From Aulostomus chinensis (Eukaryota; Chordata; Actinopteri; Syngnathiformes; Aulostomidae): a DNA stretch of 64,000 nt. Under the pieces are notes generated by a model. It did no database searches. It was given only the letters and a program-made list of their open reading frames with translations, and was not told the origin of the DNA. The translations under genes were made by a program, and so were the position numbers. Of the stretch, positions 23,800-34,261 are shown piece after piece. The stretch spans positions 27,046,626 to 27,110,625 of the forward strand of contig JBBMOA010000009.1 in the NCBI GenBank assembly GCA_037954235.1, in the 5' to 3' direction. Position 1 is the stretch's first letter, and the number at the start of each line of letters is the position of its first letter.

Positions 23800-23929
23800 C
23801 CGTTACGGTTAGAAATTTCTGGCAGGCAACTTTGGAGGCAAACTTCTCCCATGTGCTGACGTCTCAGCCTGACAGCATCTTGCCAGCAGGGGACACACTC
23901 CTGCTAATCACTCCAACAAATGGCACCTG

Positions 23930-24066
23930 TTCGCCTCGCGGGGGAAGCTGGCAGGTCACGGAGCTGCTCGGGTTCGACTTAATACACCGGAAAAGTTCGA
24001 CACAGTGGGAGTTCAGCAGCTGCGGACTTCCACACCGACAGATAGAAGCGGCCCGGTCAGGTTCAG
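23930..24066 (+). promoter_or_regulatory. galnt6: Possible galnt6 promoter and non-coding first exon
   Basis: A GC- and CpG-richer island in AT-leaning surroundings ends in a good donor, GGTTCAG|GTGAGTGG, at 24066. The coding exon of galnt6 has an upstream acceptor (CTCTTGCAG at 28113), so at least one 5' non-coding exon must exist. This is the best candidate by eye, but no transcript supports it. Confidence 0.3.
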
Positions 24067-24284
24067 GTGAGTGGCGGCGCGTCTGGAGCGGATCAATGTC
24101 CGACTTTTAAATATGAATCAATTCATCGATGCCTTCATTCATCTGCCGAATGTGTGATTTTAAAGCGAGATCTGTTTAAAGCTTTGAATCAATCTGAATG
24201 TGAAGCGGCTGCCGGATATTTCAAATTGAATTTTTAAACTGTTCCTCTTTCATTTCCTTGTCCCTGACTAGAAGCAGTGCGATT

Positions 24285-24304
24285 GACTGTGTGTGTGTGC
24301 GTGC

Positions 24305-24351
<47 letters not shown>
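24285..24351 (+). repeat. GT microsatellite
   Basis: A GT run with GC interruptions at its left end. A second one, followed by ten G, lies at about 24579-24620. Confidence 0.9.
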
Positions 24352-24353
<2 letters not shown>

Positions 24354-24575
24354 CCTTCTACAAGTCAAACCAAGATAAGACGCGTGAGTGTTTCAATTCG
24401 TGAAGTGACTCCCCTGACAAGCATGGGACGTCTGTGTGGTCATGCTGGTATTTGACAGTTAATTTACTGGCCCTCATTATGGTTGAGTTGAGTCATCCTG
24501 CTTTGGAGTGCAACTGTGTTGATGTCAAACTGGACCAACAGGTTGTTCACTGATACAATGAGTCTCTCTCTGGAC

Positions 24576-24610
<35 letters not shown>

Positions 24611-25632
24611 GGGGGGGGGGGTGATCCAGGAAGGCTGTTCGCACCAAGTGAACCTGTGGTTTTACCTGTTATCACACTCTGAACAGCTGATCTGAGATAG
24701 TCCAGGATAAAGCGATAGAGACGAGATGCCACAGTCCAGAACTGACACGTTTGACTATTAGTTCCTGAAAAATGTGTTGAGGTTCAAATGCAGAAGATTT
24801 CAAATATCCGCTTGCATCTTGGCTCCTTGACAGTGAAATCGTGTAAAATATCCCCTTTAATCCACTTAAACCTTCATTTTGAACCTGCACCGTGAGGCTG
24901 TTCAGGAATATCAACACGTTACCATCAGAGCTCATTTATTCATCCGTTTATTTGACAAGAACACACGGATGCAATGTGCTGGGGACCTCACCAAGGCTGA
25001 CATGTAGCCCTCGTCCCTGCTTTGGCTTTTTGGAGAATTAAACACATCATGGAAGATATAAACAAGTGGGGACTGTGACTGATCCTCTTAGGACTGATGA
25101 AGCCATCTCTACTTTAATCTTGTCTGCTCTTGTTTGTTCCCTCAATTTGTTTCCTGAAGTCCTAAACAAAAGTGAGTGAATGAATGAATGTCTGCAGGTT
25201 CATGCTGAACTTTGACGTTTCAGCTGACGCGTCGTGTAGGAACTATACTCCTCAGAGAACGTTCACAAGCATTATTTCGGTCAATTATTTTTCCTCTTTC
25301 AGGTTTTCCAGTGTTATAATATAAAATACCAGTTGGTATTATTAAAGGGGAAAAATAATCAACCGAAATCATGTTTCCAGACTTTCCCTGAGGAGTTTAT
25401 TTTGATGGATGGAGTCTAATATACACTTGTGAGCTAGTGTTGTATAAAAAAAACGACAAACTTCCAGCCTAAACAAAGACACGCTACCGAGGTTTTGTGA
25501 CATCACACAACTTAAGCCTCTTCAAACAAACGGGTACCTGCACTATTGAATGAATGAGGAGAGGAAACGGGATGTCTGACCGGGAGACGCTCCGAGGTTA
25601 CAGCTTCACGATTAATCCTGATAAAACCTCAA

Positions 25633-26690
25633 AACGTTGTCGTCCTCCTCCGCTTATCCGGGTCCGGGTTGCCGGGGCAGCAGCCTCAGCAAGGAAGCCC
25701 AGACTGTCTTCTCCCAGCCACGTCCACCGGCTCTTCTAGCCTCCCAGAGAGATATAATCCCTCCAGCGTGTCCTGGGTCGGCCCAGAGGCCTCCTCCCGG
25801 TTGGGCATGTCTGGAAAACCTCCCTTGGGAGGCGTTCAGGAGGCGTCCTCACCAGATGCCTGAACCATCTCAACTGACTCCTCTCGACATGGAGGAGCAG
25901 CAGCTCTACTCTGAGTCCCTCCCAAATGTCTGAGCTTCTCACCCTGTCTCTCAGGGAGAGCCCAGCCACCCTGCGGAGGAACTCATTTTGGCCGCTTGTA
26001 TTCGCGATCTTGTTCTTTCGTCATTGTCCAGAGTTCATGACCATAGGTGAGGGTTGGAAAGTAGATTGACGGGAAATTGAGAGCCTCTCCTTCTGGCTAA
26101 GCTCCCTCTTCACCACAGCGGACTGGTTTAGCACCCACATCACTGCGGATTCCGCCCCAATCTGCCTTTCAATCTCCCGCGCCATCCTACAGTACCCTCA
26201 CTCGTGAACAAGATCCAGAGATACTTAAACTCCTCCACCTGAGGCGGGACCTCCCTCCTGACCTGGAGTGGAGAGGCCGCATTTTTTGGCTCAGGACCAT
26301 GGCCTCAGGACCATGGCCTCAGGACCATGGCCTCAGACTTGGAGGTGCTGATTCTCATCCCTACCGCTTCGCATTCAGCTGCGAACTGTCCCTGTAAGAA
26401 CTGGAAGCCGTGGTTTGATGGAGCTAAGAGGACCACATCATCTGCAAAAAGCAGAGATGACATCCTCCTGCCACCAAACTCAACCCCCTCGACCACCTGG
26501 CTGTGCCTAGAAATTCTGTCCATAAACATTATGAACAGATCTGGTGACAAAGGGCAGCCTTGGCGGGGTCCAACCCTCACCTGGAACATGTCTGACTTAC
26601 TGCCAGCAACGCGAACCAGACTCTCACTCCTCTGGTGGAGAGCCTGAACGGGCCTTTGTAAGGGGCCATCCACTCCGTACCTCAGTTTAT
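25633..26690 (-). pseudogene. Non-LTR retrotransposon (LINE) fragment
   Basis: On the minus strand, a reverse-transcriptase piece spans about 26305-26673. It has the palm motif FADDV, upstream GPRQGCPLSPDLF, and downstream FAAECEAVGMRISTSK. A second in-family piece at 25736-25969 carries RDRVRSSDIWEGL, ERSQLRWFRHLVR and RPRTRWRDYI, the usual C-terminal part of fish LINE polymerases. Between them the frame is broken and sequence is missing. There is no endonuclease domain, so the copy is 5' truncated and dead. The clade was not determined. Confidence 0.85.
26291..26332 (+). repeat. Three tandem copies of a 14-base unit
   Basis: TCAGGACCATGGCC is repeated three times without a change inside the dead LINE. 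In the element's reading direction the frame is lost at this point, just after the EAMVL motif. Confidence 0.9.
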
Positions 26691-27089
26691 CTTATTTGAT
26701 ATTTCTGAATGAGGGTGATTCTGCAACATTGTCATCGGAGACATCAGCTGCATCAGGAGAAACTAAAAGAAAGAAAACGATGGAGTGAGAGACATCGGCG
26801 AAGTCACATGGGGACAAATGGAAAAATCAAGGTTAAAACCCGGCTGATGGCAGTGTGGAGGAATCTATCCAAACCCTGCGAGCTCCTTCTGCGAGGTCAT
26901 GCCCTCATGTCACACCTGAAACCTTAAACATGACAACAAACCGCCGAGTGTGGGCCCAACAAAACATCAGAAGTATGACTAGGCGGTGCAGTATTTGCAA
27001 AATACTTTTCTAAATAAAGTATTGTGATGCTGCAGCGATATCTGAGCAAGCACATGGTATCTACACACTACCTGGTTCAGGTCCCTGAA

Positions 27090-27108
27090 CCCCCCCCCCC
27101 CCCCCCCC
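27090..27108 (+). repeat. Run of 19 C
   Basis: An uninterrupted cytosine run in intergenic DNA. It could form an i-motif or, on the other strand, a G-quadruplex. Confidence 0.85.
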
Positions 27109-28113
27109 ATCTTTTCAACTTGTGAACGATGACAATCGCTAATTTCCTCTGTCATTATGAATCGTTTTCTAACAGTCATATCAGTAGAAACAGTCACAAT
27201 TCATTTGAGAATCATTCAGCCCTGCTATGTCGAGGCCGAGAAAAAGTCTGCAGGAAGTCTGAGACGTGTAATTTATATCGCACATTTAAAAAAAACAAAA
27301 ACAAACAAGCTTACTGCAATAAATTGAAATAACAAAGATTAAAAAAAAACAACATTTGAATCCATGAAAAAAAATCGTTTCTTTTCAGGAATTGTCCAAT
27401 GCTCCTTCATAAGTTACCATAGTAACTGACCCAGAGTTTACACACACACACACACACACACACGCAAGTATCCTTTTGAATCAGTTATGTGATGTCTGAC
27501 TTTAGAGGAGTAGGTGGATTGTGCTCGTGAGAGGACGAGTCTCTTTCTGAGGGGGGAGTGGGCCTAAGCCCCTGATACGCGGTGATATCCAGTTTCACGT
27601 AGCAGGAAACAAGCTCTTATTGTGTTGAGTTATGTTGCCGCCGTGCTTCAGATGACAAACTTCCTGGAACAGATGACAGCGGATGGTTGCAGCAGCAGGT
27701 GTCTCAGCAGGCCTCTCAGGTCGTCGCTCATTAGCAGGAGTGTGAGTCTCAGGTAGAGCCGTTGCTGCCGCAGCCCACCTGCTGCCACGTACGTCCTGGA
27801 GGACTGCGGCCGGAGCAGGTGAGTGCAGGTGTTTACTGAGAGGTGTGGTGTGTTTGTTCACTCTCTCCTCCTCCCTTTTCGCCCCACGCCCTGTGGGACT
27901 GGTTCCTGGAGAGACACGGAGGGAGGAGTGAGCTGCGTTACTTCACCTGCTGCCATGACACTCATAAGGACACACCGATCGGTTTAAGGGATTCTTCTTG
28001 AGTTTTTCTTAATTGCGGGGAGAGTTCAATGAATGAGTAGTGAGTAAGAGAAGGCGAGGCTCAGGGAAGAGCCGAGGGAGGCTGGAGAGTTACTTTTTCT
28101 TTTTCTCTTGCAG
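27109..28113. other. DNA upstream of the galnt6 coding exon
   Basis: It includes a CA run at about 27440-27463. It ends in the pyrimidine-rich acceptor TTTTTCTCTTGCAG at 28113, 18 bases before the galnt6 start codon. No other gene is recognised. Confidence 0.5.
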
Positions 28114-28131
28114 CCTTGGAAACACTGAAGC

Positions 28132-28877
28132 ATGCGTTTCTTCCTGCGACGACGTGTTTCTCCACTGAAACTTGCTCTCCTTGGGGGGACTCTCTTCATG
28201 GTGGTCCTTGTGGTCCTCCAATGGGATGTAGGCTCCTCACCTGCAGTGGACCCTTGGTTTCAGGAGCTGGTGGTCAAGAAGGACAAGGTGATGGTCATAG
28301 TTCGTGAGGCTGTCAACAACATTGGCTTCCAGATTGGAGCTCCGCAGCCGCCGCCACCACAGGAGCAGACCAGCCAGGACATCAACTGCCCCACTGGCTT
28401 CTACAGTCAGGCTGAGCTGGAGCCTCATCTGGTGAGACCGCCACAGGACCCTGCAAGCCCTGGGGCTGATGGGAAGGCGTTTCAGAAAGACCACATGACC
28501 CCGGAGGAGGAGAAGGAGAAGGAAGAGGGCATGACCAGACATTGTTTCAACCAGTTCGCCAGCGACCGCATCTCACTCAGCCGCAGTCTCGGAGGTGACA
28601 CAAGACCTCAAGAGTAAGAGCCGAATAACCTGACACGCCGGACCAATCACTGATTTACCCACAAGCATGCTGACACGTACACAGCAGGCCAGATAGGCCC
28701 AGCTGGGGTTATGCTCATGCTAGTTAATTATTTACCTTCATTTACAAATTATGCTCACAATATCTTGGAAATACACAAGGCTAATATTGCTTATGAATAA
28801 CATCATCAAAATTCCAAGGACAAATGTTATGATATATATATATATATAGATATATAGATATATCTAGATATATATCT

Positions 28878-28908
<31 letters not shown>

Positions 28909-31900
28909 TATATATGTGTATATATATATGTATATATATAAAAAAAATATATATATATATATATATATATAGATATATCTATAGATATATATCTATAGAT
29001 ATATAGATATATATATAAATATAAAAACTCGCTTTTTTAATTTAGCTGTTGGTCATTTTAAAAAGCAACTGAAGAATGTCTGTTATACTGGCTCAGCAGC
29101 TCATAAGACTTCCTTGACTCTTCAGCATCTCAGTTCTTTCTCTCTCTCTTCCAACCCTCCCAGGTGTGTGAGCAGGAAGTTCAGTCGCTGTCCTTCACTG
29201 CCAACCACCAGTGTGATTATCGTCTTCCACAATGAGGCTTGGTCCACCCTCCTGAGGACAGTCTACAGCGTCCTGCACACGTCCCCCGCCATCCTGCTGA
29301 AGGAGATCATCTTGGTGGACGATGCAAGTACCGCAGGTGACAGAACCTACTCAGAACTCAAGACCGTGCTGTGGAACCGGCCTGGAGATCCGGCTCAGTA
29401 AGGTTTCTGCAAAACAGATGGGAGCAGTTAAGCCTTGCAGCACCTGATTCAGTCAGCTGCTTGATTTCACTTCCAATATTTAGCATTTTTAATCCAGTGT
29501 GGGGAGTATTGCTGAAACATTAGAGCAACACAAGGGTTTCCTGGAGTGTGAGGAGACATCCTAACAATGACCAGGGAAATCCAGCAGGTTATTTCTTCCA
29601 CAACTGGGGAGAAACTAACGAAGTTCATCCTGATTCAAGTAAACCATTAATAAGACTGGCCTTCAGAGATTTTAAATCGGCGTTCCTGTTGCCAAAGAGA
29701 GGCTTGATAAGAAAACACACTGTCATGTAAGCTTAGGAATTTGTAGCAGCTCACTCAGCAGCAGACATGCCCTGCTTTGGAACTACATCAGACAGTCGGG
29801 GAGAGTTGAGTTTGGGCGGATGTGTGTGCACATTCATTTTGTTTGTCCGCAAGAACTCCAGTGACACCCTAATTGTGGCCAGTCTTTTATACATGAGAGC
29901 AGTGTCGAGATGTGGTTTTCATCAAAGTATTTTACAGTCCAATGTGTGAAAGGTCTATGATGAAGTGTTAAGTGGAAGATCAGTTGCATTTTGGGAAATG
30001 TATAATTGCACATGAAGAAAAAGTGGATTCACTGACTCCTCGTGAATATATTTCTTACTCCTGAATTGATGAAACAAGACTAAGAAAGTAGAGGCTTCAT
30101 CGTGGCCTCTGCTTGTTACATGAGTAACATTGCAGTTGCCAGTTTCATTAACTTTCCAAAGTAATGTCGTATTTTGTATCCTGTTCGCATTTTATTTACC
30201 TGCTTCTCGATGCAGTGCAGGGTTTGGAGAGGACGGTTTTCAAATTTATGTGGAGAATATTAAATTCTTCCAGAATGATTCAGTGTGTCAGACTTGAATT
30301 AAAGCAAAAAAAAATCATTAATAAGTGATGAAGTCGTGCACCCCCCTCCGTGTGTTGTCAGCTGATTATCGTGCATCAGTAACATCGAGTCATCTATTGA
30401 CTGACTTCCTTGTCAGTTACATCCCTTGTGTAAGAGAATGCATTGTTGGCCCCTAATATCTGTTTTTTTTTTTTTTTAACCAAGCTTCCCTTTTTGGTAC
30501 ACTAAGGTGCATTAGTGGGTGCACTGAGACTGAAACTGAGAAAAGCGTGAGGGAAGTGTGACTCAATTTTGCCGGAAACTCTCTGCTTCATTGCCTTTCA
30601 TTTGTCTGGAGGTGGTCTTATCCTATGAATACGGTAAACACCTCCCCCTCCAAGGGTCGCTTGATGATTTGTGAGGCCTGAACTGACACTTCCTGGTTTA
30701 AGCTGCTTGAACTTCATAGACTAAGTTTGAGGATTGATGACCAAACAGTGGCTGTAAATGTGTCCTCTGACTACGTTGTTACATCCCAACTTGCGTCCCT
30801 GCAGAGCACCTGAAGGGCCAGCTGGAGGATTACGTCGGTGGGCTGAAGATCGTTCGTGTGGTGAGGCAGGCAGAGAGGAAGGGCCTCATCACCGCCAGGC
30901 TGCTGGGTGCCAGTATCGCTCAGGGTGAAGTGCTCACCTTTCTCGACGCTCACTGTGAGGAAACGCACGAGCACCGACACTCACTGGGTCAATAGCTCTG
31001 CTGCGCAGGGGTTGAAGGTTCTGATGTCTGTCCTTGCACAAACAGCACACGCAGCAAGAAGTCTCTCATTATTCTGGCTGAACAATATTGACTCAGATAC
31101 TAATTAATTTTGCATAATAAGTTCTACCCATCATTTATTATTTATTTTCATGTTGTGATTGCATTCAAAGCCTTTATTTCAAATAAAACAAATCATGTTT
31201 TTCTTATTATGGAGAGAATAAATTAGAAGAAAAGCACTGTTGGGTAGCAGCACTGGATCCCAGGTACCAGTACTGGAACAGATGTCACTACAAATGGAAT
31301 CCATCCCTGCCAATCCGGACGCATTTCTTGACTTTGCATCCTTGAAAAATAATGAATTACTTAAATGTGGCATTGATTGATGGCAGTAAATACACTGAAT
31401 GCATCAAAAGTTGAGAGGAGTGCAGGATGATGTCTGTCCCCTCCTCTCTGTGTAGGTGAGTGTTTCCACGGTTGGCTGGAGCCCCTGCTGGCCCGCATCG
31501 TGGAGGAGCCCACAGCTGTGGTCAGTCCAGAGATCACCAGCATCGACCTTAACAGCTTCCACTTCAACAAGCCTTCGCCCAGCAATCGCGCTTACAACAG
31601 AGGGAACTTTGACTGGAGCCTGACTTTTGGCTGGGAGCCGATCCCCGAGGAGGCCAAGAAGCTGCGCAAAGATGAAACCTACCCTGTAAAGTGAGAAGAC
31701 TCTCGGAGCTTTCACTGAGGCCGCGTTCAATCATTGAGGGCCTAAAGCTGTTTTATCTCTGCATGTTTCAGAACCCCCACTTTTGCTGGAGGCCTCTTCT
31801 CCATCTCAAAGACGTACTTTGAACACATTGGAACATATGATGACAAGATGGAGATTTGGGGCGGTGAAAATGTGGAGATGTCTTTCAGGGTCAGTCTGTT

Positions 31901-33146
31901 CGTGCACGTTTGTCCCACTGTGTGAAGATTGAATCGCTGATGTAAAATGTTCTCCCCAGGTGTGGCAGTGTGGCGGTCAGCTGGAGATCATTCCCTGTTC
32001 TGTGGTCGGCCACGTTTTCCGCACCAAAAGCCCGCACACCTTCCCCAAGGGTACAGAGGTCATCACTCGTAACCAGGTGCGCCTGGCGGAGGTCTGGATG
32101 GACGAGTACAAGAAGATCTTCTATCGCCGCAACAAAAATGCAGCAACTATGGCCAGTGAGGTCAGTGTGATGCTGGCTGCAGGTTCAGTTATGTGGAGGA
32201 AATATTACATGGACCTTTTCATGTGAGAACAGCACGTCAGATACTGCAGACATTCTGTACGCGAGGGTTTCAGTTTCTTGCTTTGGTGCAGGATGGGCTC
32301 TCAGAGTGCAATTCTCATGCTTAAAAGGATGTTTCTGATTTTGAATTCACCGCTTTCCTCGTTATAGAACAAATACGGAGACGTCTCTGATCGATTGAAA
32401 CTGAGAGAGGAGCTACAATGCAAGAACTTCACCTGGTACCTAAACACAATCTACCCAGAAGCCTTTATTCCAGACTTGTCCCCAGAGAAATATGGAGCAG
32501 TAAGTCACATGTCCCTTTGTCTGTATGTGGCTATCAGTGATATCATACATTGCACGTTACATAAAACCGTGGCCATATCTGACTGTTATTGTGCTTCTGT
32601 ATTTGCACCAGATTAAAAACTCGGGATCTCAGACCTGTCTGGACGTGGGAGAGAACAACCTTGGAGATAAACCTGTGATCATGTACCAGTGTCACAACAT
32701 GGGAGGCAACCAGGTACGACATCACCTGTGGTAGAGAACAGGGTTCTGCCTGGTCCAGTCTGGTATCTTAACAGGATGATTGTCTTCTCCAGTACTTTGA
32801 GTATACGTCTCATAAAGAGCTGCGTCACAACATCGGGAAGCAGCTGTGTCTTCACGCCTCGGCTCCTCCAGAGCAGTTGAAGATCATGCTGTGCAGTCTG
32901 AAGGGGAAGGGCAGTAGTGTGGGACCCCAGCAGCAGTGGGTCTTTACAGAGGTGAGCAGCCTTTTGCCTGGTTTATGGGTTCAGTGACGAATGAACAAGT
33001 GTTACTTTTTTTTTCTCAATGTTTCTTTCCAGGAAAATCTTCTGAAGAACCCCGTCAGTGGGAAATGTTTACAGCTGGCAGGAGGCCTGGTTCAGATGGA
33101 TTCCTGCAATGCAGCCAATCTCTTCCAGCACTGGACCTTCAGCTGA
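28132..33146 (+). CDS. galnt6: Polypeptide N-acetylgalactosaminyltransferase 6
   Basis: Golgi enzyme that starts mucin-type O-glycosylation by moving GalNAc from UDP-GalNAc to Ser/Thr. Exons: 28132-28613, 29164-29336, 30805-30954, 31456-31690, 31772-31889, 31960-32160, 32368-32499, 32612-32713, 32793-32951, 33033-33146. They give 621 residues; human GALNT6 has 622. A type II signal anchor spans about residues 13-30, followed by a stem. The GT-A domain contains SVIIVFHNEAWSTLLRTVYS, the metal-binding DAH at 266-268 and WGGEN at 376-380. A ricin-type lectin domain starts near 498 with CLDVGE, CLHASA and CLQLAG repeats. RPPQDPASPGADGKAF and CFNQFASDRISL in the stem region fit GALNT6 better than its relative GALNT3. 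All catalytic landmarks are intact. Confidence 0.95.
28831..29019 (+). repeat. AT-rich palindromic minisatellite in galnt6 intron 1
   Basis: About 190 bases almost entirely of TA, GATATA and TCTATA units. The GATATATCTA and TCTATATAGATA blocks are self-complementary, so the array can fold back on itself. Confidence 0.9.
29337..30804. other. galnt6 intron 2, nothing recognised
   Basis: Apart from a poly(T) run near 30462-30477, no element or exon is supported. Confidence 0.5.
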
Positions 33147-33561
33147 CCTCCAGGTCTGCTCAGCAGGTCAGCGGTGGCCCCCGGTGTCCCGACTCAGACT
33201 CAGTTCACAGGAACCCGCTCAGCGTTGATCCAGGAAGACGTTCTGTGGAGCGTGAGGCGTTTGGCCGTACTGCTCGGACAATTATTGATGGAGGGCTGAG
33301 TCCTCACTGTCCCATCCGAACATGTTCGGGTTGGCCTGCACGAGTTTTAAATCTATTTATGGTGGAAACTCATCTGAAGGTGACTGGGGATCTCCCGACT
33401 GAGGGTGGACTTTGCATTGAGGATGGGCAGCTTGACTGTTGGACAGTTGCTATGATCCTCATGATTGCAGTCACATTCCAACTGGAAAATTCCTCTTTAT
33501 CAGACAGTGAATGTTGATAATATGCACAAGTCTTACTAAGAAGTAAGACTCCTTGTTTTTA

Positions 33562-33567
33562 AATAAA
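33562..33567 (+). terminator. galnt6: Poly(A) signal, galnt6
   Basis: AATAAA about 415 bases after the galnt6 stop codon, followed by a T-rich stretch. Confidence 0.65.
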
Positions 33568-34261
33568 AGAATCTCCTTTTCATTGCTGTGTTGGATTATA
33601 TATCATTTTGTTTTATATCAGTATCTTTTACATCAAAAGTTGCTCGTATCAATTTTGTGGAATTATCTCGATGAAGGCGAAGGACACTGATTGTTTACAC
33701 TGTGCTGTAGTTTTAGGCTGGTGCTCTAATTATCCTGTGTGCTCAGGAAGTTGTTGCCTGTATTTTATATATTTTTGATATTAAAATCAACCAGCCAACA
33801 AATCCTGAGCTTGGCTAAGTATTCGTTACTAATCTTACAACCTTGTAACCTTGCCATGCCTGAGGTTCCACGCTGATAAAAGCTCTGTGTAACCGGTCTT
33901 TGTCGGAGTTACTGGTTAATATTTGCTCAACTTCTCTCTGGGGAGTGGTTTAGGGGAAAGAAAGAATCCTGCCAGCCTTCTCAACATTGTCTGTATAGCC
34001 CTGAAAGATGAACGTGCGTGATTTCGTCCAGGTTGCTAAACCTGATCTGAAGGAATGTGCAGATTCGATTTTTGCGTTTTCCTGTGCACCCAACCTGCTG
34101 CTCTGTAGCGCCTGGTGATCGGTAGTGGGTAATCTGCCTTTGCAACAGTAGGGGGCGGTATTGGCTCAGCTTTTTTTTTTCTGTGCAAGGCAATGATGAC
34201 AACAGGACTTTCAGGATGGTCTGTGTGACATGCAGCCTCAGAAGGGTCAGACCGGGAGCAG
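33568..34261. other. galnt6-g6pd intergenic DNA and g6pd 5' region
   Basis: Close to the g6pd start there is a GGGGGCGG box and an ATTGG (inverted CCAAT) at about 34151-34163, which could belong to a g6pd promoter. An acceptor-like GGACTTTCAG at 34214 would allow a non-coding upstream exon, as in mammals. Neither is proven. Confidence 0.35.

Noticed and set aside
32936..33517. An open frame of 193 codons at the galnt6 3' end
   Set aside because: It is a different frame from the lectin-domain exon 33033-33146 and continues into the 3' UTR. There is no independent support.
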